Counted from the first letter of the stretch, positions 17,397-26,065 are shown. The stretch is 64,000 nt of DNA from V1-33 sp039795165 (GCA_039795165.1 JBDKER010000004.1:124001-188000); one strand, 5' to 3'. Numbers and translations are program-made. Notes: a model not told the origin generated them from the letters alone.

Positions 17397-17994
17397 CTAC
17401 CGATCCCACCCGGGCTTCACCATCTCGGAAGGCCTCGCTTCCCGGAACACAGCCTCATCATAACTCGCCACATAGCCACTCCGTTCCAGCGCTTCTCTGT
17501 CCAACCGAGGTCCCAAAGGATTCAGTGCGTTTCCGAGGATCTCCAGGGGAAATGGGCGCCAGATTCCATGACCCGGCACCGCAGGCAGGCCGCGGCACGC
17601 AGCCGCGGATTCGAGGCGACAACTGGACATTGCGACAGGTGGACAGACCCTTCTGACACCGCAGCACATCCTTGATGGCGCATTGCTGCTGAGCGCCTTG
17701 CCCGTGAACCGCTCCACACCCTCACGGGAAGTCCCTCGGACACCGAAGCCACGATCTGGTCGAACAGCTTCCGGGAACTCGATGCGGCTTCATAACTGGC
17801 CAGCCTGACTTTCCCGTCGGTTTCGTGGCGCACCCACGGTCGCTGGATCTGCTCTCTGCTGCCATCCATGCAGGCAACGCTGGATTCCAAGCCTGCCCGG
17901 TCCTGATGCTCTGCCGGAGCACCTGGTGGAACAGATTCGCTGCTTCCTTTTCCTCGCTTTGCAGGAAGGCCTCTCTGAATTTCCCGTGGTTCAC
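17397..17994 (-). pseudogene. Frameshifted remnant of an unknown protein
   Basis: Three minus-strand frames each look coding in turn: residues such as NLFHQVLRQSIRTGQAWNPA (17994 downward), then RHETDGKVRLASYEAASSSR around 17780-17830, then EILGNALNPLGPRLDREALE and YVASYDEAVFREARPSE ending at 17397. Joining them needs two frame changes, near 17830 and near 17725, giving roughly 195 aa. No family is recognised. The region also contains a 17-bp exact match (17633-17649) to the core of the repeat array at 22.5-23.2 kb, so insertion of that repeat may have contributed to decay. Coding status is inferred from composition only. Confidence 0.4.
17633..17649 (-). repeat. Solo copy of the array repeat core
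   Basis: Reading the minus strand, GGTCTGTCCACCTGTCG is an exact 17-nt match to the core unit repeated in the array at 22471-23177, about 5 kb away, and is preceded by a similar AG-rich flank. Confidence 0.65.
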
Positions 17995-18134
17995 GGTGGT
18001 TGGTCGGTCGCGGTTCTGACGCCCTCATGCTGGTGCATGAGACCGATCAGCCACCAACCAGTTGTAACGATTCAGGGGACGCTACCGCTCAGCCGGCGTG
18101 AGATTCCTCAGAGGAATTGCGGGGAACCGTGGGA

Positions 18135-18169
18135 ATATCGCAGAAAAAGTCCGGGATTTTCTGCAATAT
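18135..18169. promoter_or_regulatory. Inverted repeat upstream of the first ECF sigma gene
   Basis: ATAT-C-GCAGAAAA and TTTTCTGC-A-ATAT form a 12-bp inverted repeat with a single C/A mismatch and a 9-nt centre (AGTCCGGGA). It lies about 66 bp before the ATG at 18236. No T-tract follows on the plus strand, so an operator or an RNA hairpin is more likely than a terminator. Confidence 0.5.
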
Positions 18170-18235
18170 CGGGCGGCGGGGGAGTAACTGCATGGAAAGG
18201 GCCGGTGGCATGATGCGACCGGTCAGCGGAAAATC

Positions 18236-18928
18236 ATGAACGATACACCAATTTTCGGGACGACGCGCTGGACCCAACTGGAGCATGAGCGGACCGGCGG
18301 CCGTGGCGACCAGTGGCTCTGCGAGAACTACCGATGCGCGGTGCTATCCTGGTTCCGTTCGAGGTTCGGTCATCATGAGGGGGAAGATGCCTGCCAGGAA
18401 TTCTTCGACCGGGTGGTGCTGAGGGGGCGGTTGGTGGATCGGGCGGACCGGACGCGCGGTAGCCTGCGCGGGTTGCTCCGGGTGTCGCTGCAGCGTTTTG
18501 CGGGGAGGTACTGGCGACGGCTTCGGCGTGCGCGGCTGGGAGGTGGCATTGATTCGGTTCCGGCGGACAGCGCGGGTGACCGGCTGCCGGACGGTGACGC
18601 CATGCCCGCGGAGGATCTGTTTGACCGCATCTGGGTCGCGGAACTCCTCGAACGGGCCCTCGGCGAGGTGGAGAAACACAGCGAGCAGCGCGGCAGGCTC
18701 CCGCTGTTCCAGGCCCTGCGGCCGATTCTGGACGGGAGCGGCCCGGAGCGGTCGCACCGGGAACTTGCCAATGAACTGGGACTGGAGCCCCGTCATGTCA
18801 CCCAGGCCCTCTTCCGGCTGCGCAAACGGATCGGACTTTGCCTATACCGTCTGGTGGTGGAAACCGTGCGCAGCGGCGGATCGGTAGACGAGGAATGGGA
18901 AACGGTGCGCGCCCTCCTGCGCCGCTGA
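18236..18928 (+). CDS. ECF-like RNA polymerase sigma factor (TRWT type), first of a tandem pair
   Basis: 230 aa. It opens with FGTTRWTQLE, the TRWxxL signature of ECF-like factors found in Verrucomicrobia and Planctomycetes. The sigma-2 region includes ENYRCAVLSWFRSRFGHHEG and EDACQEFFDRVV; the C-terminal sigma-4 helix-turn-helix is HRELANELGLEPRHVTQALF followed by RLRKRIG. It is a close paralogue of the gene at 19074, with the same length and the shared LVDRADR-RGSLRGLL segment. An ATG-proximal promoter is not obvious, but a 12-bp inverted repeat lies at 18135-18169. It probably acts with the Ser/Thr kinase encoded upstream. Confidence 0.83.
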   Translation: MNDTPIFGTTRWTQLEHERTGGRGDQWLCENYRCAVLSWFRSRFGHHEGEDACQEFFDRVVLRGRLVDRADRTRGSLRGLLRVSLQRFAGRYWRRLRRARLGGGIDSVPADSAGDRLPDGDAMPAEDLFDRIWVAELLERALGEVEKHSEQRGRLPLFQALRPILDGSGPERSHRELANELGLEPRHVTQALFRLRKRIGLCLYRLVVETVRSGGSVDEEWETVRALLRR

Positions 18929-19073
18929 CGGAACTGCCACGCTTCACGGGCTCGGTTTCATCCCCGGTAAGGCCGCTCCGGCAGCCAAAGGCGGTTTTTC
19001 TGCGAGATTTCCGGGAATCCGGGTAAAGAATGGTAGGGAGGTTTGCCATGCCGGCTGGCGTCCCGGATCTGCC

Positions 19074-19766
19074 ATGGAGCCCAACCCTTTTTCCGCAGAA
19101 ACCAGATGGACTCTTCTTGAGCGCGCGCGCCAAGCAGGGGAGGGAGTGGAATTCTTCTGTGACAACTACCGGAAGCCCATCCTCGGCTGGCTGCAGGCCC
19201 GCTTTCCGCATCACGACGCCGAGGACCTCTGTCACGACTTCTTCCGGAGGCATGTCATCAGAGGCCGGCTGGTGGATCGGGCCGATCGCGCGAGGGGAAG
19301 TCTGCGTGGGCTGCTCTGCGTGGCCCTCACACGGTTTTCCCTGAATGAACGGCGGCGCCACCGGACCGTGCGGACAGGTGGGCGGGTGCAGCATGTCCCG
19401 TTCCGCGAGAATGACAGCGCCGAGGGCAACCCGGACACGGGCTCCCCCGATGTCCTCTTTGACTGGCTCTGGGCGGTGGAACTTCTCGAGCGGGCGATCC
19501 GCCGGACCGAGGACTACTGCCGTCAGCGTGGCAAGGGACCTGTCTTCGATGCGCTGCGGCCATTGCTCGATGGCTCCGGTCCAGCCCGCCGCCACAAGGA
19601 AATCGCCAAGGAACTGGGTCTCAAGGTGGCTGAAGTGACCAACGAACTCTATCGCCTCCGCATGCGGGTGAAGGGCAACCTCTTCGACGAAATCCTCATG
19701 ACGGTGGGGGATGCAAGGGCCGCCTCGGAAGAATGGGATGCCCTGCGTTCCTTCCTGATGCGCTGA
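19074..19766 (+). CDS. ECF-like RNA polymerase sigma factor (TRWT type), second of a tandem pair
   Basis: 230 aa, same length and architecture as the preceding gene. N-terminus MEPNPFSAETRWTLLERARQ carries the TRWTLL signature; region 2 has DNYRKPILGWLQARFPHHDA and EDLCHDFFRRHV; region 4 is HKEIAKELGLKVAEVTNELY followed by RLRMRVKG. The 145-bp spacer after the first copy holds a G/C-rich stretch and a run of T but no convincing terminator. Tandem duplication with divergence suggests the two factors respond to, or read, different signals or promoters. Confidence 0.83.
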   Translation: MEPNPFSAETRWTLLERARQAGEGVEFFCDNYRKPILGWLQARFPHHDAEDLCHDFFRRHVIRGRLVDRADRARGSLRGLLCVALTRFSLNERRRHRTVRTGGRVQHVPFRENDSAEGNPDTGSPDVLFDWLWAVELLERAIRRTEDYCRQRGKGPVFDALRPLLDGSGPARRHKEIAKELGLKVAEVTNELYRLRMRVKGNLFDEILMTVGDARAASEEWDALRSFLMR

Positions 19767-19778
19767 GCAGACTTGGCA

Positions 19779-22283
19779 TCAAACCCGCCGCAGGACGACG
19801 CTGCCGAGGGCCGACGCGAGGGCCAGCAGCGAGCACCATGATTCCAGTCCCTGCCGCGTGCGGGCCGGCTGGAGATTCTCGCGGACCGTGGCGGGTGCGA
19901 AGGCGGGAGACGAGGCAAGGGCTGGCGGGACTTCGCGGCTCAGGCGGTATTCCGGCGGGGAAGGCCGGTTGTAATGGAGAACCTTGAGCTTGTTGCTCTC
20001 TTTGTCGCGCAGACGCAGGGTCAGTTTGCCATGCGATTCGAGGGGAACGCGGGCAAGGTAGCGCCCGAGGCCTCGTTCTGCGACGGCGACGGGGAATTCC
20101 CGGCTGTTTTCGTCCACCGCCATGGCATCCCATGTGACGCCATTGACGGGCATGCCGTCAGGATCGCGGCGGAGGATTTCCAGGTTCCACTGCGAACCGT
20201 CGATGGCCGCCCGCACTTCCATTCCTTCGGCATCATTGCGCCGCAGAATGGACCGCAGCACCTGCGCCCAGAATTTGCCCACCCCGTCCCATGCCAGCCA
20301 TTCACCTCCCCATTTTTCGGTGAGATCGGATGTGTAGGAGAGTCCCTGACCGAGTCCAAAGCGCCCGATCGCAAGGAGCGGATCGCCTGTGTCCACCGAA
20401 AGCACGGTCTGCGTGGCCGGCTTGGCTTCCGTCATGACATAGCCAAGGGCGGAGGGCAGATTGTCCGCATACCCTGCGAGCATGGCGTGCTCCGTGGTCA
20501 CGATGGGGGCATAGACGTCTTCCTTGATGGCGCTCTTGCTGGCCTGCATGGTCTCGCGGGTGAAAATCTGCGGCACTGTGTTCGGATCCGTCGCCGCATA
20601 GAATCTCCCGCGACCGATTTCGGCGATCGACTGCAGGAGGTCGCCGGCTGCTCCTTCGCCCAGTGCGACCGTGGAAACCGTCACCCCGCTGTCGGCCAGG
20701 CTCTGCGTCAGTTCCGCAAAGCCCTGATCCGGCGTCTGGCCGTCGGTCATGCAGATCATGTGCTTCACCTTGGCCGCACAGTTGTCGAGCATCTGCTTGG
20801 CCTGCTGCATGGCGGGATACATGTCCGTACCGCCGCCAGCCTCGAGGGTATCGATGTTCGCTTGAATGGCATCCTTTTCCGCGGCCCGCCGCAGGTCGGA
20901 AACAATCTGCGGCTCGCTGTCGAAACCAATCACGGCGATCTGATCCTGTGGACCCAGCAGTTCGACCGATGCCTTGGCGGCCTGACGAGCCAGCGCGATC
21001 GGCAGGCCTTCCATGGATCCCGATTTGTCCATGACGAGAACCATGGCCAGCGAGGGCTTTTCCTTTTCCTTCTCGAAGCGGCTCACCAGCGGCAGCACAT
21101 CCTCCACGGGTGTCTTGTAATAGCCTCCCAGCCCAAAGGAATTCTCGGATCCGAGCATGGCCAGTCCTCCGCCGAAATCCTGCACATAGCGTTTCAGAAG
21201 GTCCATCTGACGCGCATTGAGGGCTGTCGCGGGAACGTCCGCCAGCACGACCGCCCCGAACGAAAGCAGTTCGTCCATCGATTCAGGCACACCATTCTCG
21301 CCGCGGACATCGACATCGAATTCCTGTTCCTGCAGGGCCCGCGCCGCCGCCCGCATCTCCTTCGGCTCACGGTGAATCACGAGCAGCCGGCTCTTGCCCT
21401 TCACCTCGACCGTCGCCGACGCCTGGTTGTTCATCGGAAATCGGTCGTTCTCCGGCACGATTTCCGCCGTCCAGAGGCTGGCACCCGGCGTGGTCATGGG
21501 CACATCGAAATCAATTGTGTTCGGGCCCTTGGCCGTCAGAGCGACGGGCTTCTCGGCTACCGCCACGCCCTGACTGATGATCCGGACAGTTGCCTTCATG
21601 TCCCGGTTGGAGGCAAGGCGCACGCCCAGGCGGACAATTTCTCCGGTGAAGGCCGAGGGCGTATTCGGCTCGATGGCGACCACGGCGGCCTCGGGATCGG
21701 TGAGACTGTCGAGCCGCTTCCAGACAACGTCCACATTTTCCCGCTGCAGGGTCGTCAGTGCGCCCGCGATGCTGCCATCGGTTTCCTGCCCATCAGTCAG
21801 CAGGACAAGACGGCGGCTCTTGCCGGCCGGAAAGGCCAGCCTGGTGCTCAGAACCGCATCCGCCAGCCGGGTGGCCGAACGGAACTGGTCATCAGCCACC
21901 CCTTTGCCCCATGCATCCAGTTCCGTCTGCAGTTCCTCGGGCGTACGCAGCCGCACGCCGTTGGCGGCCGCAAACAGACTGTGCGAATCTCCTCCGCGGA
22001 GCTGCCCCACCGCTTCCTTCACCTCCTCAACCGCGCGGCGTGATGCCGCAGGATCCACACTCTGCGAGACATCGACCAGGAAAACCACATGCGCATCGTC
22101 CGCATCCTTCATCCAGCCAGGCCTGCACAGCGCCAGCACCAGCAGCACCACCGCCAGACAACGCAGCAGAAACGAGGCCGCCATTAGCCGCTTGGGACGG
22201 TCCACCAGAGTGAACCAGTAGCCGCCCGCCAGCACCAGCAGGCTGAGCAGCCACCACAGGGGAGAAAGATAAGTCAGGTGCAT
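19779..22283 (-). CDS. VWA-domain membrane protein with glutamine-amidotransferase-like region
   Basis: 834 aa. Two N-terminal membrane helices (about residues 8-26 and 35-54) precede a first VWA-like domain with MIDAS-like DVSQS at residues 71-75 and LLTDGQETDG. A middle region (about 298-395) resembles a class I glutamine-amidotransferase fold (FGAVVLADVPATALNARQMD, FGGGLAMLGSENSFGLGGYY). A second VWA domain follows with a full MIDAS DKSGS (419-423) and MICMTDGQTPDQG. A last hydrophobic helix lies at the C-terminus. Proteins of this layout often sit in moxR/bat operons, but no moxR ATPase or DUF58 gene is adjacent here. A metal-dependent adhesion or scaffold role in the periplasm is inferred. 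Confidence 0.85.
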   Translation of the reverse strand: MHLTYLSPLWWLLSLLVLAGGYWFTLVDRPKRLMAASFLLRCLAVVLLVLALCRPGWMKDADDAHVVFLVDVSQSVDPAASRRAVEEVKEAVGQLRGGDSHSLFAAANGVRLRTPEELQTELDAWGKGVADDQFRSATRLADAVLSTRLAFPAGKSRRLVLLTDGQETDGSIAGALTTLQRENVDVVWKRLDSLTDPEAAVVAIEPNTPSAFTGEIVRLGVRLASNRDMKATVRIISQGVAVAEKPVALTAKGPNTIDFDVPMTTPGASLWTAEIVPENDRFPMNNQASATVEVKGKSRLLVIHREPKEMRAAARALQEQEFDVDVRGENGVPESMDELLSFGAVVLADVPATALNARQMDLLKRYVQDFGGGLAMLGSENSFGLGGYYKTPVEDVLPLVSRFEKEKEKPSLAMVLVMDKSGSMEGLPIALARQAAKASVELLGPQDQIAVIGFDSEPQIVSDLRRAAEKDAIQANIDTLEAGGGTDMYPAMQQAKQMLDNCAAKVKHMICMTDGQTPDQGFAELTQSLADSGVTVSTVALGEGAAGDLLQSIAEIGRGRFYAATDPNTVPQIFTRETMQASKSAIKEDVYAPIVTTEHAMLAGYADNLPSALGYVMTEAKPATQTVLSVDTGDPLLAIGRFGLGQGLSYTSDLTEKWGGEWLAWDGVGKFWAQVLRSILRRNDAEGMEVRAAIDGSQWNLEILRRDPDGMPVNGVTWDAMAVDENSREFPVAVAERGLGRYLARVPLESHGKLTLRLRDKESNKLKVLHYNRPSPPEYRLSREVPPALASSPAFAPATVRENLQPARTRQGLESWCSLLALASALGSVVLRRV

Positions 22284-22470
22284 GAGGCGCGCATTACCTC
22301 ATCCCTATGCCCGGATCCGGCCCCGGTGTCCACTGCTAAGAGCCTACGGAAAATAACGAAGCACAAGCGCGGGAAACTTCCCAAGCCAGCCAGCTCAACT
22401 CAGGAAGCGCCCCCCGCAAACCCGCACGGCGGCTCTGTCGAGGCTTCGCATGAGGTCTAGGCTTCGCAAG
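22284..22470. other. Intergenic stretch before the repeat array
   Basis: No gene, RNA or terminator is recognisable between the start of the VWA gene and the first repeat unit; its last 30 bases already contain two degenerate copies of the GGCTTCGCA flank seen inside the array. Confidence 0.5.
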
Positions 22471-23177
22471 AGGGCTGTCCATCTGTCGGGATTTCGGCGA
22501 AGCGGAAGAGGTCTGTCCACCTGTCGGGATTCGCAGGAATTGAGAACCACGGACATCGGCTGGATTCAAGAGGCCTGTCCAACTGGCGAGGCTTCGCAAG
22601 AGGTCTGTCCAACTGTCGGGATTCGCAAGAGGTCTGTCCACCTGTCGGGATTCGCAGGAATGAGAATGGCGGACTTCGCCTAGTGGACCTTCGACCGCTG
22701 AGGGAGCGGAGCGGAAAAGGCTTCGCAAGAGGTCTGTCCCTTTGTCGGGGGCATTCGCAAGAGGTCTGTCCACCTGTCGGGATTAAGGCATTCGCAAGAG
22801 GTCTGTCCAACTGTCGGGCGAAGCGGAAGAGGTCTGTCCACCTGTCGGGATTTGTCCACCTGTCGGGATTCGCAGGAATGAGAATGGTGGACTTCGCCTA
22901 GTGGACCTTCGACCGCTGAGGGAGCGGAGCGGAAAAGGCTTCGCAAGAGGTCTGTCCCTTTGTCGAGGCTTCGCAAAAGGTCTGTTCAACTGTAGGGATT
23001 CTCGCTGAGGGAGCGTAGCGGAAAAGGCCTGTCCAACTGTCGGGATTCGCAGGAATGAGAATGGCGGACTTCGCCTAGTGGACCTTCGACCGCTGAGGGA
23101 GCGGAGCGGAAAAGGCTTCGCAAGAGGTCTGTCCCTTTGTCGGGGGCATTCGCAAGAGGTCTGTCCACCTGTAGGGA
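22471..23177. repeat. Nested direct-repeat array, about 14 copies of a GTCTGTCC..TGTCGGGATT core
   Basis: A core of about 20 bp, GGTCTGTCCACCTGTCGGGA with variants (CCAACTGTCGGG, CCCTTTGTCGGGG), recurs about 14 times in one orientation, mostly preceded by TTCGCAAGA. Spacing is irregular. Three copies are embedded in a longer unit that also carries GGAATGAGAATGGCGGACTT, a CCGCT-GAGGG-AGCGG hairpin and GGAGCGGAAAAGG. The stretches 22651-22781 and 23046-23176 are near-identical over 131 bp, with a third partial copy from 22869. A 17-nt core copy lies at 17633-17649. The minus strand has several open frames through the array, but they merely translate the repeat. Confidence 0.85.
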
Positions 23178-23293
23178 TTCTTGTCGCCGCCGGGGCGTCG
23201 GCTGTCGGTGAGTATGAGATCTTCGGTCAGCTGTGCAGAGAGTCAGAGACCAGTTGCGGGCGTCGTGGGGGAGGGATACACCTTCATCTGGAG

Positions 23294-23947
23294 ATGCATG
23301 AGCGCTATGAGGAATGGCTTGATTACCTTTTTGATCATGAGGTAACCGCGCCGGCATGGCATTGGGCCGCGGACGCTCCGGTTTTTGAAGCATCGGAGTT
23401 GGACTATGCAGTCCTCATTGGGGAGACATTCAGGCGGGCCGGGCGTGATCTGCTGCGGTTCAGCGATGCCCAACTCAATCAGGGCTTGCTCCTGCTGGCA
23501 TCGGCGGCGTGCAGTGACTACATGGCGGCGATCAAAGATGCGAGAATCCCGATGGCGACAAGGCTTGCCACGATCCGGTCCGTCTATGATCTTTACCGCG
23601 ACTGCTTTCAGCTCCGGTGCACGGAGACGCTGAGTCATTGTAATCGGACGGGTCGATCGGCTTTGAATGAGATATGCTATATGTTCTGGGATATCAGTGT
23701 GTTGGGATGTCTGGAGGAGAACGATGAGGAGCGGCCCCTTGTTGACTGTGTCTTCTCGGTTCTTGGCGATACTCTGAAAATCCCTCACCTTGCCTGCCAG
23801 GAAGCGGCGATTCATGGATATGGGGAGATCAGTCTGTTCCATCCTCGGCGAGTCGAAGAGGCACTTGATGCGTTTCTCGCCGGCGGCATCTCTTCCGGGC
23901 CGCTGCGGGCCTATGCAGAGAACGCGAGGAGTGGCAACATTCTCTGA
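23294..23947 (+). CDS. Conserved-looking hypothetical protein abutting the repeat array
   Basis: 217 aa from the ATG at 23294 (MHERYEEWLDYLFDHEV); the frame stays open upstream into the array, so a different start is possible, and a purine-rich stretch at about 23268 is too far for a standard ribosome site. The protein is acidic, soluble and rich in Trp/Cys/Tyr: ITF-free helices such as FRRAGRDLLRFSDAQLNQGL, ACSDYMAAIKDARIP, SVYDLYRDCFQLRC and HLACQEAAIHGYGEIS. I think I have seen similar proteins annotated only as hypothetical in other bacteria, but cannot name a family. Its base composition is visibly less GC-rich than neighbours. An immunity-type or helical-repeat protein would fit, without proof. 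Confidence 0.7.
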   Translation: MHERYEEWLDYLFDHEVTAPAWHWAADAPVFEASELDYAVLIGETFRRAGRDLLRFSDAQLNQGLLLLASAACSDYMAAIKDARIPMATRLATIRSVYDLYRDCFQLRCTETLSHCNRTGRSALNEICYMFWDISVLGCLEENDEERPLVDCVFSVLGDTLKIPHLACQEAAIHGYGEISLFHPRRVEEALDAFLAGGISSGPLRAYAENARSGNIL

Positions 23948-24094
23948 CGAGGGGACTGTCTGATTCAGACCGCTTCGCTTCGGAATTCCGTACTGACTCC
24001 TTCCGGGATGTCATTCTTGAGCCCAAGACGTCAGTGCGCCGGACGTCAGCTGGCGGTCATGACGATGCCGGCAGGGCTGCGTCAGTCCCTTGTG

Positions 24095-24565
24095 TCAGGC
24101 GCAGCGGACGGTGAGGGTGGCGCCTTCCACGCGGAGGATTTCGACGAGAGTGCCTTCCGGGAGTGGGTGGAGGCTTTCGGTGATGGCGCGCCATTCTTCT
24201 CCGCCGATGCGGACTCGTCCGGGAGTTCCCGAGGTGATGGGGTCGACGACGGTGCCGGTGGTGCCGAGGAGGGCGTCGGTGAGAACGGGTCGGTGGTCAC
24301 TGGCGCGGTAGAGGCCGCGGGCGAGGGGCCGGACGAGGGCGAGGCAGAGCACGGAAGCGACGGCGAACACACCCAGTTGTCCGGCGGTGGTCAGTCCGAG
24401 TTGAGCGGCGGCGAGGGCGGTGAGGAGGGCGGCGGTGCCGAAGCTGGCGGGAAAGAACGAGAAGCTCAGCATTTCCACGATGTAGAGGGCGATGCCGAGA
24501 ACGGTCCAGAGGTGCCAGGGTTGCATGGGGAGGAGCTGGATGGGTTGGAATCCGTTTAACAACAT
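24095..24565 (-). CDS. NfeD-like membrane protein
   Basis: 156 aa with the ATG at 24565; a GTG at 24580 would add five residues and an ATG further in would remove about 13, and no good ribosome site decides between them. Hydrophobic helices at about residues 18-45, 48-68 and 70-90 are followed by the OB-fold domain of NfeD proteins: LLGTTGTVVDPITSGTPGRV, RIGGEEWRAITE and GTLVEILRVEGATLTVR. NfeD proteins associate with SPFH/stomatin proteins or membrane proteases and influence membrane homeostasis. It is the last gene of a minus-strand run after phoH. Confidence 0.82.
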   Translation of the reverse strand: MLLNGFQPIQLLPMQPWHLWTVLGIALYIVEMLSFSFFPASFGTAALLTALAAAQLGLTTAGQLGVFAVASVLCLALVRPLARGLYRASDHRPVLTDALLGTTGTVVDPITSGTPGRVRIGGEEWRAITESLHPLPEGTLVEILRVEGATLTVRCA

Positions 24566-24598
24566 ATCAAAGCGGTGCACCGCTGCAATGGCGTGCCG

Positions 24599-25579
24599 TC
24601 AGCCGTCCTGCTGCCGTGCCTGATCGTATGCCGCGATGATGGCCTGGACGATCCGGTGCCGGACGATGTCTTCGCCGGAGAAGCGGCAGAAGGCGATGCC
24701 TTCCGTGCCGGGCAGGACCTTGAGTGCTTCGCGGAGGCCGGAGGTGCGAGGGTCCTTGAGATCGACCTGGGAGGGGTCGCCTGTGATGACGCATTTCGAA
24801 CCTTCGCCGAGCCGGGTCAGGAACATGAGCATCTGGGCCTGGGTGGTATTCTGGGCTTCGTCGAGGATGATGAAGCTTCGGCTGAGGGTCCGGCCCCGCA
24901 TGTAGGCGAGCGGGGCGATTTCAATCTGCGAGCGGTCGATCATCTTTTCGATCTCTTCCGGATCCAGCAGATCGTAGAGTGCATCGTAGAGCGGGCGGAG
25001 GTAGGGCAGTACCTTTTCGTTGAGATCGCCCGGGAGGAAGCCGAGGGCCTCGCCGGCTTCCACGGCTGGGCGGGAAAGAATGATGCGCTGGCAGTCGCCA
25101 GCCTTGTAGGCGGCCACGGCGCTGGCGACGGCGAGGAAGGTTTTTCCGGTACCTGCCGGACCGATGCCGAAGGTGACATCGTGCGAGCGGATGGCTTTGA
25201 GGTAGGCCAGTTGACCGCGCGTCCGGGCCACCACAGGTGGTTTGCGTGGCGAGCCGATCAGTTTGAGTGAGCCGAAATCCTCGAGGACACTGGTGGGGGC
25301 GGCGGGTGGGGCGGCGGATCCGATGCCTGCCTGTTCCATGGCATAGCGGAACATGTGGCCATTGATTTCCGTGCCCTTGCGGCGTGCTTTTTCGAGGGCG
25401 GCGAAGACGCGTCCGGCTCCTGCGACGGCGTCCTCGGGGCCCTGCAGTTTGACCCAACCTTCCCGCGTGGTGATTTTCACACCGGTTTCCTTTTCGAGGG
25501 TTTTGAGGAGCGAGAGATCGTGCGCGAAGAGACTCTGCAGGAAGTGCGGCGTCTCGTATTCAAGCGTGGTGGTGGTCAT
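24599..25579 (-). CDS. phoH: PhoH family ATPase
   Basis: 326 aa cytosolic P-loop ATPase. An N-terminal KH-like region (about residues 25-75, VKITTREGWVKLQGPEDAV) is followed by Walker A GPAGTGKT (140-147), SRPAVEAGEALGFLPGDLNE, the Walker B region FIILDEAQNTTQAQM and CVITGDPSQVDL, all hallmarks of PhoH/PhoL. Family members are linked to RNA metabolism and ribosome maturation, often next to ybeY; that gene is not present here. It starts 24 bp after the stop of an exported protein gene and is followed by nfeD. Confidence 0.92.
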   Translation of the reverse strand: MTTTTLEYETPHFLQSLFAHDLSLLKTLEKETGVKITTREGWVKLQGPEDAVAGAGRVFAALEKARRKGTEINGHMFRYAMEQAGIGSAAPPAAPTSVLEDFGSLKLIGSPRKPPVVARTRGQLAYLKAIRSHDVTFGIGPAGTGKTFLAVASAVAAYKAGDCQRIILSRPAVEAGEALGFLPGDLNEKVLPYLRPLYDALYDLLDPEEIEKMIDRSQIEIAPLAYMRGRTLSRSFIILDEAQNTTQAQMLMFLTRLGEGSKCVITGDPSQVDLKDPRTSGLREALKVLPGTEGIAFCRFSGEDIVRHRIVQAIIAAYDQARQQDG

Positions 25580-25603
25580 GGCAGGAGGCGGTACCGTGGC
25601 GCG

Positions 25604-26065
25604 TCACTTCCAGCCGTAGACGAGCGCCCAGTCGATGTCGTCCTTGGTTTTCCCGGTGATCCGGAAAACCACGTAGTAGGTTCCGGTCTTTTTCGGATCG
25701 ACGTGTACTGCTGCGAAATCGCTGCCGCTGCGTTTGGCGGCGCTTACCTTGACGCCTTTGGTATCGAAGACATCGATTTCTAGCTTCACTTCGGCTTCCG
25801 TGGACGTGCCCAGCCAGAACCACACCTGATTGCCTTTGAAGAGCTGGTGTTTGACGAGTTTCTGTTCGCCGGGTTTGATGGTGCCTTTCCAGTATTCCTG
25901 GCGGATCTTGAAGCCTTCGGCGACTTGTTCCATGGCTCCCTCGAGGGCGGCCGAGTGGGCGTCGTCGACGATGGCCTGCAGCGGGGAAGTGAGCAGGGCG
26001 AGGCAGACAGTGAAAGCCGCGGAAGTCCGCAGGCTACGGAGGAAAGATGAGGAAAACCGGCGCAT
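25604..26065 (-). CDS. Exported hypothetical protein
   Basis: 153 aa from the ATG at 26065, which opens a signal peptide (RRFSSSFLRSLRTSAAFTVC then ALLTSPLQA). The mature part looks like a small beta-sandwich: HQLFKGNQVWFWLGTSTEAE, KLEIDVFDTKGVKVSA and GTYYVVFRITGK, reminiscent of pre-peptidase C-terminal or similar ligand-binding domains, but I cannot assign a family. It begins 4 bp after the stop of the preceding exported protein gene, so the two are in one operon with phoH and nfeD. Confidence 0.72.
   Translation of the reverse strand: MRRFSSSFLRSLRTSAAFTVCLALLTSPLQAIVDDAHSAALEGAMEQVAEGFKIRQEYWKGTIKPGEQKLVKHQLFKGNQVWFWLGTSTEAEVKLEIDVFDTKGVKVSAAKRSGSDFAAVHVDPKKTGTYYVVFRITGKTKDDIDWALVYGWK

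Noticed and set aside
22471..23177. CRISPR array
   Set aside because: Repeat units are variable, spacing runs from a few to over 80 bases, larger duplications nest the units, and no cas genes are present.
22336..23393. Minus-strand proteins of 68-145 residues through the repeat array
   Set aside because: All are translations of the repeat unit itself (recurring DLLRSLFRSAPSAVEG) with no independent domain or ribosome site.
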